A stretch of DNA of 64,000 bases from Prorocentrum cordatum (GCA_963575745.1 CAUYUJ010000361.1:1-64000); one strand, 5' to 3'. Counted from the stretch's first letter, positions 31,182 through 42,115 are shown. Program-made: numbers and translations. The notes: generated from the letters alone by a model not told the origin.

Positions 31182-32200
31182 ATGAAGCGCTGTTTGCGAG
31201 AACCGCTGGCGCTCGAGAGTGGCACAGAAGTGTCGTTGAGGATGCGTGCCTTCAGAACTCATTCGATTTGTTTTTTCAGTAAGATCCACGACGTGGTTGA
31301 CGGCCTCGATTTCGACGGTGGCGTCGACCTGGAACCTATAACGGCTTTCGCAGAGTCTGTGGACAAGGCCAGGGAGTGCAACTACCAATCTGCCGGGTTG
31401 CCCGCCAATTTCTTCAATGCCGTGTACCCTGCCTATCTGGAAGCCATGAGTACGTGCGCAGATCATTATCTCAGCGACATCGAGCTGCTTGCGCTGGCGC
31501 GTTGCGAGAGGCAGAATGTAGTTATTTTCGTGCACTGCTCTTCGAGGCACGAGTTGACATACGCACGTTCGCACGTCGGAGACTCCAACTTGCCAGTGGT
31601 GGCCACGTCCCTTCGAGATAACGGCGGGCAGGGTGCCGTCCGAACACATTTCGAACGGCTGCGAGTATGCCCGCAAGAGCAGTTGCCTGGGCGGGGGAGA
31701 AGCCCGGGCGGCGATGGCTCCTTTGGAGATGATGGTCACAGAGAGGCGAAGCGCCTGAGAACCCAGAGTGACAGAATCCCGGCACGTCCCCCCGCCGAAG
31801 AGAGAAACGGCGGAGACGGGAACGATGGAGCGGCGGGGCAGGCGACGCGGCAGGATGGTGGGAGCGCCGTGGCCAAGCGAGCCAGGACAGGCGAGGAAGT
31901 CAAGCGAGAGAAGCATGGCCAGAGTAACGAGTGCACCCCGCTGCCTCCGCCGCCGCCTGGGGCGCGCGCTGGGCGGCGCGCGACTGGCGCAAGCTCTGGA
32001 TTGCATATGAAGGAGGCTTTCGAGATGCATAGAGGATGCGACGCCAGTTGCGACGACCACGTCAATGCTGCGGAGAGCCAAGGCGCAGCCTCGGCAATGC
32101 CGGCTGTCGGCGCGAGGGAAGGAGGTCAGAGCGTCACGGACGTGCTCGATTTCTTGGGGTCCAGTTCCCAGGCAAGGCAGGAACGCCGGCGGTCGAGGCA
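31182..32200 (+). pseudogene. OTU C-terminal half and disordered linker
   Basis: DHYLSDIELLALARCERQNV matches the W/Y-x-x-x-x-E-L-x-x-L-A segment of OTU folds, and GAVRTHFERL gives the catalytic His at codon 156 (31,647-31,649) with the expected aromatic after it. From residue ~165 the chain is low-complexity, charged and Pro-rich (REAKRLRTQSDRIPARPPAE, PLPPPPPGARAG). The frame must change near 32,150-32,190 to join the next part (DKDKDFAPESSEDAGEQSES). Confidence 0.6.
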
Positions 32201-33675
32201 ACTGACAAAGACAAAGACTTCGCTCCGGAGTCAAGCGAAGATGCCGGGGAGCAATCTGAAAGCGAAGGGGGCGACGGCACGGAGGAGCAATATTTTGCAG
32301 TTCGCGCCAATGCTGAGCAGGTCGGTGGAGCGCTTGTGGAAATGGATGTGATTGATGGCCGCTGCCGAGAACTTCGTAAACTCATGCGAGAACGGCCCGC
32401 GCTGCCGCTGAGAGCTGACGGCGCAAGCTTGACCGTGGCCGACTTGGAAACTGGTGTGAAGTTGCCGTTATACTCGTCTCCTTTCCAGAATACCCAGAGC
32501 GGGTCTTGCCGTTTTCACACAAATGACCGAAAAGTTTTCCTGCACCATATTGATGGGGGCGCCATGGATCGCACGCATGCCAGTATGATACGTGAGATTT
32601 GCAACAACGATATTCCCTGGATGACGAATTTGGGCTACGTATACGGGGCCCTGGCCGTTGCCGAACGGGAGCGGTGGCCAATGTTGGGTCTGTCGACAAC
32701 TCGACGAGCCCTGAACCTGCTCGCTCTGCGGTACAACGACGAGACGACGAGATGTCTGGCCTGCTTCATATGCGGCCAATTTCGCACGACGTGCGCAGGG
32801 TACCCGCCAGTAGATCTGGAGTCGAGTTCCATCTCCTTCGCGTCTGGCAACGTCGAGGTGAAATATTGGAAAGAAGCGGCTTTTCAGGACGTTGAAAGGA
32901 AATTCCCTGGGACGCTGCTCAATAATTGCGGGTTCGATCTATGGCAGAAGCGGTATGTGGATCGGGACGTGGAGACAAGCAAGGCGCACCCGTGGAGAGG
33001 ACAAAAGTTGTTAAGTGAACCCTTGAGCACCTGTCTCGAAAACCAAGAGCGCCACGTGTCTCGGTGGGCCGTCCAGTTTAGCTCCGAAGGCAGATCAGGG
33101 AAGTTATTCGGATGTACTGAGGACGTCAGATGTCCCGCGTGTCCCGACAGACATTCAGAGGATTGGGAGACGCCGCCGTTCTGTAGGAAACTGTGCCCGC
33201 AGTGCGAGGTGCCTGTATGCCGCGACTGCACAGGGAAACTCAGGGATCACGAGGCGGCATCTTCGTTTTTCGACGGCGGGACCATCCCCATGAGCTTAGC
33301 GAAAGACCATTATTACGGCCACGTGAGTCGATACATTGTGGATAACGACGTCACGTGGCTGGAGTGCGCGGCGTGCTGCACGGTGTGGAGTACTATGTTG
33401 GTATATTACCTGGAGGCCCCGCATGGCAATCTCATCGACGTGCCGCTCGGTAAGCCCGAAGCCAGAACGCAGGTGAAGGGCAATCTCTTCAGCTTCTCCA
33501 TGCCCTGGGACGACATCGAGAGATGTTGTCGCGAAGCCTCTCAGCACGCCGAGGAGATCCACGGGGACCGGCTGAAGTTGCTGCAGGATGCTCTCGGAGT
33601 GCCACATTCGGAGGAAACGTTGGCGATGCTGGTGAACGTGCGCATCAAAGGGGGCAGCAAAGACCTGCCGCAGCA
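32190..33675 (+). pseudogene. Helitron N-terminal Cys-rich region
   Basis: Acidic lead-in, then about 450 residues. C-x2-C pairs occur at TRCLACFICGQF, VRCPACPDRH, KLCPQCEVPVCRDCTGKL and WLECAACCTVW, suggesting two or more zinc-binding modules. Between them are LPLYSSPFQNTQSGSCRFHT and GGTIPMSLAKDHYYGHVSRY, the latter typical of the 'N/D-D-x-x-x-G' region upstream of Rep in dinoflagellate Helitron-like proteins. This part probably contacts DNA. Frame changes near 33,670-33,685 to the next segment (LRIPVMRNLMELM). Confidence 0.6.
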
Positions 33676-34262
33676 CCCGAGAAGGGCTGACGTTGCGCAT
33701 CCCCGTAATGCGCAACTTGATGGAGCTCATGCGCGACAGCGGCTATCCAGGGTATGGCAACAACGGCCTGAACTCATTCGACAGAGTGGCAACCCGCCTC
33801 CACGAAAGATATTCCCAGAAATACGCAGAGAAATACGGGGAGGCGAAGTTCATCCCGCAGGCAGTGCAGGATGCGGTGCAACAGGTAGACGGGGCTGCAG
33901 AGTCCCTCGTTCAAGACAAACTGGCGACGCCTCCAGAGCCGGCAAGACGGGTGCAGGATTTCGTCTCTGCGTTGGGTCCGTCCTATATCGTCGCTGAGCG
34001 GAGCACCAGAGCCCAGTCGAACATCTCGGAGAATTACAAGTCCGTGTTTGCCAGGTTCGGCGATGTCAACATCCAGAGTGGGACGGACCTGACGAATCAG
34101 CATACCGCCTGGTACCTGGGCATGGCGTTTCCTTTCACGCTGCCGCGTGCTGTTGGCTTTTACGACGTCCCGCGCCAACCTCGTTGGCGTCGACCAGAGA
34201 CGAAAGATCTCCCCTTCCACGTGGGCTTCTGCACAGGTGGCTCGAGCCGTCAGTGGGCGTAG
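33676..34262 (+). pseudogene. Helitron helicase-like N domain, part 1
   Basis: LRIPVMRNLMELMRDSGYPG starts the segment. AWYLGMAFPFTLPRAVGFYD, then VPRQPRWRRPETKDL, marks the block before the Helitron-like N domain. The frame is lost near 34,210-34,225 (one base) where the reading moves to LPRGLLHRWLEPSVGV. Confidence 0.6.
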
Positions 34263-34690
34263 CCCAGCGGAAACTACCGAACGCGCATTTTGCAATGGGG
34301 CCAGCGACCACAGTGAGGTTGTTTGATCTCACGCGCGGCTTGCCGCAGCGGATAGAAGGCCAGTTCCGACGCACTTGGGGCTTTGCGCCGGCCTTGTGGA
34401 ATCTATACTTTCGTGAACGCGTCAATCTCGGAGCAAGCCTGAGCATCAAGAGAGGGGAACGTTTGCAAGGCCAAAGCGCAGAGAGCGTGGAGACTGACGC
34501 TGCCATTGCCGCTGCCGGTTTACTCCAGAAGCTCGAGAAGGGTTACTACACGTTACCCGATGGCAGACGCCGAAAGATCAACAATGATGCCAGTAAGCTG
34601 ATTTTCGCAGTCGGCCTCGGCAACCTGCAGCGGCGACTCTTGGCTGATTTCCGCTTTCGATGCCGGGCCATTCCAGGCACGCAGGAGATC
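34215..34690 (+). pseudogene. Helitron helicase-like N domain, part 2
   Basis: RLFDLTRGLPQRIEGQFRRT, then WGFAPALWNLYFRERVNLG and ADFRFRCRAIPGTQEI. This is the region that leads into the conserved 'G-T-x-x-I/R-x-x-I-G-H' of Helitron Rep proteins. A missing base after ATC near 34,690 moves the frame to RTKIGHLGIW. Confidence 0.65.
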
Positions 34691-36673
34691 GGACGAAGAT
34701 TGGGCACCTGGGGATCTGGCCTTGCGTCAACTACGGGAACGGCATATTCTGTATTATTTCCCCAGGAGAGCGGCACAATCATCTAGCGCTCAGGCTCAGC
34801 AGGTACCGCCAGGACGATCCCTTCGTTGCAAGCGAGAGCAGGAGGCAGCAGCGGGCAAAGAGCGATTCGCCGAGCCTATTGCCGTCGCCAGAGGACGAGT
34901 TTGAGGTCCACATTCCTGGATATGACACGCGTCGCTTGTTCCTCGCAGAGGACCCCTTGGCCGCCTCCAACGCATGCTTCGTGCAGATCCGCACGGTCTT
35001 GGCGACGATGCTCGGAGTGCGCATGTGCCCTCGCTGTCCGCAGTGCTCTGAATCTGGCTTGCCGTGCCAGGACGCCCTCGGCAGCAACGCTGAAGCCATG
35101 GGAGGCATTGCCGGGCGCGTGGACGCTTTGTTCGGCGCCGTGGAGGCTCAGAAAACGACGGGGGGGCTGCATTATCATTTTTTCATGTTCGTTCAGCGCC
35201 TGCACCAGTTCGCCACGCTGAAGGAGATCGCCCAGAAAATCGAGGAAGGTCTCGTGAATGCGACGGAGCTGAACCATTTCCTCGGGCAAATCTGCTGCGA
35301 GAGATATCCCGACGTGGACCAATTTGCTAGAGAGAGAACTTCGCTGGAGCAGAACTTCCCGACGTACTCGGAATCGTCCGAATGCTCTGGATTGCCATCA
35401 TGGGGGGAGTTGAAGTTGGGCCGATTGCCTCGGTTCTTGTATGATGACGCGAGAGCCGGTGTGGGCTCGTCCGCGCAGGGAGCTCCAGGGGAAGCTCAGA
35501 AGCTCAGCCTGAACTGCGACGGCGCCACCTTCAAGGCGAAGTTCAACGGCGCTCTACAGTATTTCATGTGTCGGTGCCAACACCATATACATCGCCTGGT
35601 GATGGATTCGAAGACCAAGCAGGAGAAGCGTTTGGTGCCCAACGCCTGCGCCTCCAAGAAGAACAAGAGAGAGTGCAAGCACGAGGCGCCGTGGACCAAC
35701 AGAGTGCCCCCCGAGTGGATGACGGCGCCGCTGCTGGTTTGCAAGGGCATCGCCAAGAAGTTCCCGTTGCGCACAAGCGGGGTCCGAAATTGGCTGGGGC
35801 AAACTCTCGGACTGCGCAATGAGGAGTGGCTGAACGGGTGCATGCCGGGCCTGTGCGTCGCTTTTGCAGGGAGCAACAGTGACGTGAAACCCAATGACCG
35901 ACTGCCGATCATCGAGCAAACGCATGAGACGTGCTGCAGGAAGAAACGTTGCATCATGAAGAAGCAGAGTCTGGGGAGAGCCACTCGAGCAATTCAGCGC
36001 ACGCAGGTAGTTACGAATGGATATTTCGGGGGATACATTGGCAAGCGACAGCCCGCGGGCACTTTGGAGACTAAGAAATGCGTGGACAAGCTGTTTACCT
36101 TGAGGGCGAAGATACAGGGCAGGGGGAAAGCGGCGCAGCTCAGAGCAAGCAGCGGGAGGCTGATAACGGAACACGAGATGAACAGCACGTACCGCGGCGC
36201 TGTGGAAGTCTGCAACCTGTGCTGCAATCTTGGCCAGAGCGACCTTCTGAAGGCAGAGTGCATCCGGACCTTCCACGAGCATGCGATTGATGGGCGGGCG
36301 TGGATGAACAGGTTGGAAACATCCCAGAATTCGTCGCAGATGAAGGACAGCAGCGCGACGACGTACGTGCTGCCGGCTCGCAAACCTCACGTACGGACGG
36401 ACCGATCGAGAGTGAACGAGTTCGACGCCTACGGATATCGTCCTGTGCAGCACCCTTGGAAGTTGTTGTCGGCGTACGAGTTCTTGCGGCAGTGGAGGTG
36501 CGAACCACTACTGGTTCCGACGCACTACTTGAACCGCAACTTGCCACCGCGAACTGCGTGGACACAAGGAGGTCAACAATTAATCATGAGCAAACAGTAT
36601 AAGGATGGAGAGGTCGCCGCGAAGCCTGGAGAGCATTACATCGTAGTGACACCCGAGACCGACGAGTATTTCG
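34690..36673 (+). pseudogene. Helitron Rep domain (HUH, two tyrosines)
   Basis: RTKIGHLGIWPCVNYGNGIF, then CIISPGERHNHLALRLSRYR is the conserved Helitron-like core. The HUH metal site is HYH at 35,170-35,178 in GGLHYHFFMFVQRLH. The nicking motif is GYFGGYIGKRQ at 36,019-36,051: Tyr at 36,022, Tyr at 36,034 (x3 spacing) and Lys at 36,043, as expected for the two active tyrosines of Helitron Rep. Thus the cleavage site residues look intact even though the surrounding gene is broken. C-x2-C pairs (CPRCPQCSESG) and a KKNKRECKHEAPW block lie between. An extra base in TTTTTCCC near 36,675 ends the frame; the next segment follows without a gap. Confidence 0.8.
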
Positions 36674-37954
36674 TTTTTCCCGCATGACGCAGGCGTCTTT
36701 TGCCACTCATGGGTTCTGGTCAGGAAGGCGAGGCCGGACGTGGTTGTCATCGAAGGCTTGCCGATGCCCAGCGTACACAAGAGTTCGACCTACAACGCTC
36801 AGTATTGCAGTCTATTTTTCCGCCCTTGGAAGCTCTATGGAGGAGACGTGTCTGTGCCTCACCTGAGTATGTTGGGGATGGAGTCTGCGGTACTGCGGCA
36901 TTGGCAGGAGGCCCAGCATCAGTCGCCCCAGGTTCGAGCTTCGTGTAGACTGACCAAGAAGACAACCACAACAGGGACGCCATCGACGCTGGACAGCGTA
37001 TCCTGGAAGACCGCTTGGGACGAGTACGTGCGCGGGAACGTGGTCAGCCAAGCAGCGGCGAAACTCATCCAGAGTTTCCTGTTGAATACGATGGCGTCGT
37101 CCGGCAAGGCGGCAGATGATCAGAGCGAGGCAGATGCGTCGGAGGAAGAGCAAGATATGCCTCCGCTGAGCCTCCCTGGTGGAAAGTTTCAACAACTGCT
37201 CCAATCGGCTAAAGAAGAGGACAGCCTCGGCGAGAAGTGGACCGCCTCGGCGAAAGCGAAGGTAAAAGCTTCGGAGAGCAGCCGAGCGAAGAAAAGTGTC
37301 CGACTTCACGAGTATGAACAAAGCCATCGCATCGGAGAGCGAGTGTGGAAGACGGAACCATCTGGCGTCGAGGCTGGAGACCGTGCATGTCCGGGACATA
37401 TCTCTGAGGATGCGTATCAGGACCACCTCGCCGCTCTATCCGCAAGTGGCACGAGCCAAAAGGCACACGATGCTCCCTTCGACGAGAAGCGAGATGCTGC
37501 TGCTTCGTTCAACCCTGCAGGCAATGGCTTCACCAGCATAGACAAAGCGTTTGCTTCAATATTGGCGAGCTCGAAGATTCCGAACGAGAAACAGCGCCAG
37601 TTTCTCGAGCACTTCGTTCGACGTTTGAAGATTGAGTGGCTGGAGAAGCAACAGGGCAACGTGAACCAGAATTCAGAGGAGCCCCTGCTGGACGTAGTGC
37701 ACGGATTTCCGGGCACCGGAGAAAGTGCCGTCATTGGCTGGATGCGGTATTTAATGGAGGAAGGTCTCGGTTGGGAGCACGGCGTTCAGTTCGTTTGCTT
37801 GGCGTTTCAACATGCCATGGCGGCGCAGATCGACGGCCACACGGTGCACCACTGGAGCGGCATCCCGGCGCGGAACGACGACGGGAATGCCACGGGCGAT
37901 AGGCACAAGCAGTCCATGAAGTGCGGGGCCCTGCGCGTGATCATCATCGACGAG
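36674..37954 (+). pseudogene. Helitron Pif1-like helicase, exon 1
   Basis: Continues from the Rep frame with HDAGVFCHSWVLVRKARPDV, VVIEGLPMPSVHKSSTYNAQ and YCSLFFRPWKLYGGDVSVPH, typical of the Rep-helicase junction. After a charged linker comes LLDVVHGFPGTGESAVIGWM: the Walker A has Glu (GAA, 37,721-37,723) in place of the essential Lys. Then VQFVCLAFQHAMAAQIDGHT (motif Ia) and LRVIIIDE (Walker B, 37,931-37,954), where the exon ends in phase 0. The joined reading DE|VSMMSAELL restores motif II. Confidence 0.75.
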
Positions 37955-38420
37955 GTCCCGAGGGCACCGAACGAGTCACTCCATGGAGTACATCTTTCGT
38001 TGCCCTCGTCGTGGTGTGAGTCGTTCGGGGTCCTCGTGTGTGGGTCGTTGGGGCTCCTCCTCTTGGTGTGAGTCGTTCGGGCCCCTCGTCCTGGTGTGAG
38101 GCCTTCGAGCTCCTCGTGGTGCGAGTCGCTGGAGCTCTTCGTCCTTTGGTGAGTTGTTCGGGCGCCTCCTCCTGGTGCGAGTCGTAGGAGTTCGTGGTCG
38201 TGGGAGTCGTTCGGGCCCCTCGTCCTGGTGTGAATCGTTCGGGCTCGACGTGGTGTGAGTCGCTCGGGCTCTTCGTCACCTCCAACGGCGGCGTTTGGGC
38301 AAATTCTGATTTATACCTTGTGCGTCCCAGGCGTCTCCATGTTTGCAAGACCTGTGGAGGCAATGAGCATAGCTCAGCGCACACAGAAAAAGAGATACGT
38401 TGGGTATGCAACATTTCCAG
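37955..38420 (+). other. Intron with minisatellite, GT-AG, 466 bp
   Basis: 5' end GAG|GTCCCGAGG and 3' end TTCCAG|GTGAGC. Splicing joins GAG (Glu) to GTG (Val) in phase 0 and gives the conserved Pif1 sequence I-D-E-V-S-M-M-S-A-E-L-L, which strongly supports the call. AGGT is present at both ends. Most of the intron (37,980-38,275) is the CGTTCGGGC minisatellite; the 3' part (38,300-38,420) is shared with 30.1 kb. Confidence 0.8.
37980..38275. repeat. CGTTCGGGC minisatellite, array H (intronic)
   Basis: About 300 bp of the 27-28-bp family wholly inside the helicase intron, in the same orientation as arrays A-C and G. Confidence 0.95.
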
Positions 38421-38745
38421 GTGAGCATGATGTCCGCGGAGCTGCTGGGCACCCTGGAACGAGTGGTCAGTGCCGCTGTCCGTGTGAGGGGCACGTACAA
38501 GAAGAGGGCGGGAGAATTGCATCGCGCCTTCGGGGGAGTGGACGTGGTCATGTGCGCTGATTTTTGGCAGTTGCACCCCGTGACGGGCACTTTCCTGGCA
38601 TCCAACCCTCTGGACGTGCCCGCAGGGTGCGCGCACCGCGCGTTGGAGCTGTTCTGGCAAGACGGCGTCGACAGCGTGCGATCTTTCTGGCAGTTGACCG
38701 AATTGATGAGGTGTGGCGATGCATGGTACAACTCGTTTCTGTGCA
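38421..38745 (+). pseudogene. Helitron helicase, exon 2 start (motif III)
   Basis: VSMMSAELLGTLERVVSAAV continues Walker B. GGVDVVMCADFWQLHPVTGT (about 38,534-38,590) is SF1B motif III with the Q-L-x-P-V core. SFWQLTELMRCGDAWYNSFL is the L-T-E-x-x-R block of Pif1/Helitron helicases. The frame shifts by one base near 38,745 to AVQIGNLSMEDYSYFHGLPT. Confidence 0.75.
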
Positions 38746-40992
38746 GTGCAGATTGGAAATCTCAGCATGGAGGACTACAGCTACTTCCACGGGCTCCCGA
38801 CGCTGACGTCCCCGAGCGCGGGTAAGTGCGTTTGCAACGACGACGTGGTGGACGACCCAGTACTGGGCCCGTATCGCAAGACTTGGGGGGAGCGCTTCTC
38901 AGGAGGATGCGCCGACATGGCGGCGCTTCTGAACTCGCCAGAGGGCGAGTGCGAAGAGTGCCGTGCGGAGCGAGGCAAGAGACACAGGGTTCTGACCGAC
39001 GCTGACTCGCTGGCGCCAGAGCTTCGCATGAACCCATTCAGCGGCGCACCTGCTCTGTACACCTTCAACGTGCCCAGGTACTTCGCGACGAACCTGCGCG
39101 CGAGGGAGTTTGCCAAGCAGAAGAACGTTCAGCTCTCGTGGTGTTACGCTCGGGATGTGCCGCTGCATCCAGGAGATCGCGATTTGCCGAAGGAGAAATT
39201 GGACGAGAAGTTGTTCTCCTGGCTGAAGAGGCACGACCAGGAGACGGGCAACATTCCGAGCATCTACCCATTGGCCAAAGGCATGCCCATTCGGTTGACG
39301 GACAACGTCGAGCGAAGCAGACAACTCTACAGACACCCAAAGGGAGTGATTCACGGATGGACTCTGGCGCCTGATTGCAGTCCCCAGGAGATCGAGGGCG
39401 AGTTCATATTGAATGGGTTGACCTTGGTTATCTATATCCATTTTCCAGAAGCACAGTGGACCATAGGCAAGTTGCCGGCAGGCGTATACCCGTTGAAGCG
39501 AAGATCCAGGACTTGGAAAGTGAACAAACACACAGGCATCGAAGCTCGACGCACGGGCTTCTGGATTCTCCCCGACTTCGCGTCCACTGCTCACATGATC
39601 CAGGGGGCGACGTTGGAAGCGGCATTCGCGGACCTGCAGCATCGGTCCAGCAGGGCGTCCATGACAGCTCAGATTGCTGCCTACGTATGCTTGTCCAGAG
39701 TGAAGCGATTGCCAAACATCTGTGTCATGCAGCCGTTCTCGACTTTTCTGTTCGGCCTCGGCAACCCAGTGGGGCCCGAGCGACTGATGCGGAAGCTGTC
39801 TGGCCAGATCACAGCAGACGGGGCGATCCATGAATGGAGTACGCTTGATGACGAGGCCGCTGAGTGTGAGGAGATGGACCCCATGGCGAGGCAGCACCTG
39901 TGCGCCTGCTGCTATCTCAAAGGGAAGCAGGAGTACATGCTCGACGCTCGCGACTTCGGCATGAAGGCAGCTGCTGACTTCTACGAGAAGTACGTGTCGC
40001 AAGGGAGGTGGACGAGATGCATGGACTGCGCGCGCGAGATCGGCCCAATGCCTTGTCGGTCTGCGCGGATGGCCGAGGCTTCCCAAGGAATGGCCGATGG
40101 CAACGCTCCAAGGAGAAGCCCGCCAGATCATTCAATATGCAAGCGGCGTGTGGAGCGTGATGACTGGAAGTGGAGCCTGATCCCGCAGAGCCACGGGTGT
40201 GCTGCTTGCAAAGATGCTTTTGGCGAAGGCGTGTGGGGCTCGAATATTCTGAGACATCATCGGTGTGCCGATAGAGACCTCGCGTGCCCGGGCTGCGCAG
40301 AGCGAGGGTTCGCGCCCGGCAACATCGACGAGCTCCTGTGCGAAGATTGCTTGGAGCACTTGGGCAGCCTCGCGTTCGACAAGAGACTGCTGAAGAATGC
40401 GAAGCAGCGGGAGAAGGCCCGTTTGGTGTGCTTGGACTGTCAGACGAAGCTGCGCTGCGGAAAATGTACAACGGCATATGAGCTGAAGTACTGGTCGAAG
40501 GCTGAACGCATGCATCACGCGTCTTCTCGGGGCGCAACATTAGTCTGCAAGGCGTGCCGTGCGCATGGATTCGACCCGTCGGACCTTGCGACGTACATGT
40601 GCCAGAGGTGTTCCTGCAGATTCGGGGCTCGTAAGTTCAACTCAAAGCAACTGGATCACCACAAGCATGAGAATCGCCAGAAGCTACAGTGCAAGGAGTG
40701 CGTCGCTGACATCGACGAACGAGTGCGCCAGCTGCGCAAAGCGCTGCAGAAGAGCAAGCGCAAGTGCAAGTGCCATTGCCGCATTCACCAAGCCCAATGC
40801 CCGCTGACCCCCGCGCATTTCGGAGAGAAGCGCTGGCCGGGCAGCGACGGAGCGATATCCGCCGACGACCGGAAGTTCTTGGACGAGTTGCAACCGACTC
40901 CCGAATGGCGGAACAAAGCCTGGGGACGACGAGGTACGGCGCGGAGGCCGTCGGCCCAGACGTGTTCCTGGCGACACTATCCCTTGGTATAG
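38746..40992 (+). pseudogene. Helitron helicase C-domain and Cys-rich tail
   Basis: IGNLSMEDYSYFHGLPTLTS opens the part. Helicase motifs: ASTAHMIQGATLEAAFADLQ (about 39,579-39,640, the 'H-x-x-Q-G-x-T' motif V) and IAAYVCLSRVKRLPNICVMQ (about 39,672-39,731, 'Y-V-x-x-S-R', motif VI with the Arg finger). From residue ~390 (about 39,870) to the end the protein carries many C-x2-C pairs (HLCACCYLKG, TRCMDCARE, HGCAACKDAFG, LACPGCAERG, LLCEDCLEHL, LVCLDCQTKLRCGKC, LVCKACRAHG, YMCQRCSCRF, LQCKECVAD), at least two tandem copies of one module, ending in a Lys/Cys/His patch. Such tails are seen in dinoflagellate Helitron-like proteins; they probably bind nucleic acid. Confidence 0.75.
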
Positions 40993-41000
40993 GGAGACTG

Positions 41001-42115
41001 AAAACGGGATGTTGCCTCAATGGACTCGTCGGTTCCTGTATACATGGCTACGGCTTCGGTATCCATGCCATGGTGGATGCGCCACTACACATTTTCCGTG
41101 GCGCCTCAGGTGGCTTGTACTATAGGAAACAGCTTGCTGGTGGAACGTGTACTACACTCAGCTGAACCCCGTACGCTGCACGTAGGCTCTACTATAGGAA
41201 ACAGCCTGCTGGTGGCACTTGTATTGTAGTCGGCTGACGCTCGTACTGTGGTTCTCGGGTGCTGGATACTGCACTCTGTGATGGTGTTTGTTATCCTGTT
41301 CTGGTGAAAGGGCTGGTTATTGTACTCAGTGTTGGTTCATTGGTGCGAAGAGTATGTTTAATTTATAGTCTGTCCTCCAGTACTGGTGAGGACCATGCTT
41401 ACCACTATGGGTGTCACGCTGCTATAACAGAATATCTCTGGGTACAGTGAGACTAAACAGTGGATGTTGTCTCCATGGAGTCCGTCCTTTCTGTATGTAT
41501 GGCTGGAGCATCGGTACGTATTTAATGGCTGGAGCATCGGTATGTATCCAATGCTGGCCGGGATGTTGCCTCGATGGACTCGGGGGTTCTTGTATACATG
41601 GCTACGGTTTCGGTATCTATCCAATGGTGGATGTGCCACTACACATTTCCCGTGGCGCCTCAGGTGGCTTGTACTATAGGAAACAGCTTGCTGGTGGAAC
41701 GTGTACTACACTCAGCTGAACCCCGTACGCTTCACGTAGGCTCTATTATAGGAAACAGCCTGCTGGTGGCATTTGTATTGTAGTCGGCTGACGCTCGTAC
41801 TGTGGTTCTCGGGTGCTGGATACTGCACTCTGTGATGGTGTTTGTTATCCTGTTCTGGTGAAAGGGCTGGTTATTGTACTCAGTGTTGGTTCGTTGGTGC
41901 GAAGAGTACGTTTAGTTTATAGTCTGTCCTCCAGTACTGGTGAGGCCCATGCTTACCACTATGGATGTCACGCTGCTATAAGAGAAGATATGTGGGTACA
42001 GTGAGACTAAACAGTGGATGTTGTCTCCATGGAGTCCGTCCTTTCTGCATGTATGGCTGGAGCATCGGTATGTATCCAATGGTGGATGCGCCGCTACTCT
42101 GCTTCCGTGGCGCGT
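41001..42115. repeat. 554-bp tandem repeat 3' of the Helitron
   Basis: GGATGTTGCC at 41,007 recurs at 41,561; GCGCCTCAGG at 41,101 recurs at 41,655; TGGATGTTGT at 41,461 recurs at 42,015: the offset is 554 bp each time. Identity is high but not perfect. Inside each unit a ~75-bp sub-repeat (ACTATAGGAAACAGC...GCTGGTGG) occurs twice. A partial third unit ends near 42,115. No frame is convincing. Confidence 0.9.

Larger units (their letters stand above)
30508..42115 (+). mobile_element. Large Helitron with OTU protease (degenerate)
   Basis: Ordered open frames encode OTU protease motifs, a Cys/His-rich region, the Helitron N-terminal and Rep domains with HUH and a two-tyrosine motif, a Pif1-like SF1B helicase split by an intron, and a Cys-rich tail. 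Rolling-circle Helitrons carry exactly Rep plus helicase, and OTU domains are known from several Helitron lineages. At least six single-base frame changes and a Walker A Lys-to-Glu change argue against activity. I could not fix the termini: no clear 5'-TC or hairpin plus CTRR-3' was identified. The bounds given run from the shared leader to the end of the 554-bp tandem repeat. Confidence 0.75.
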
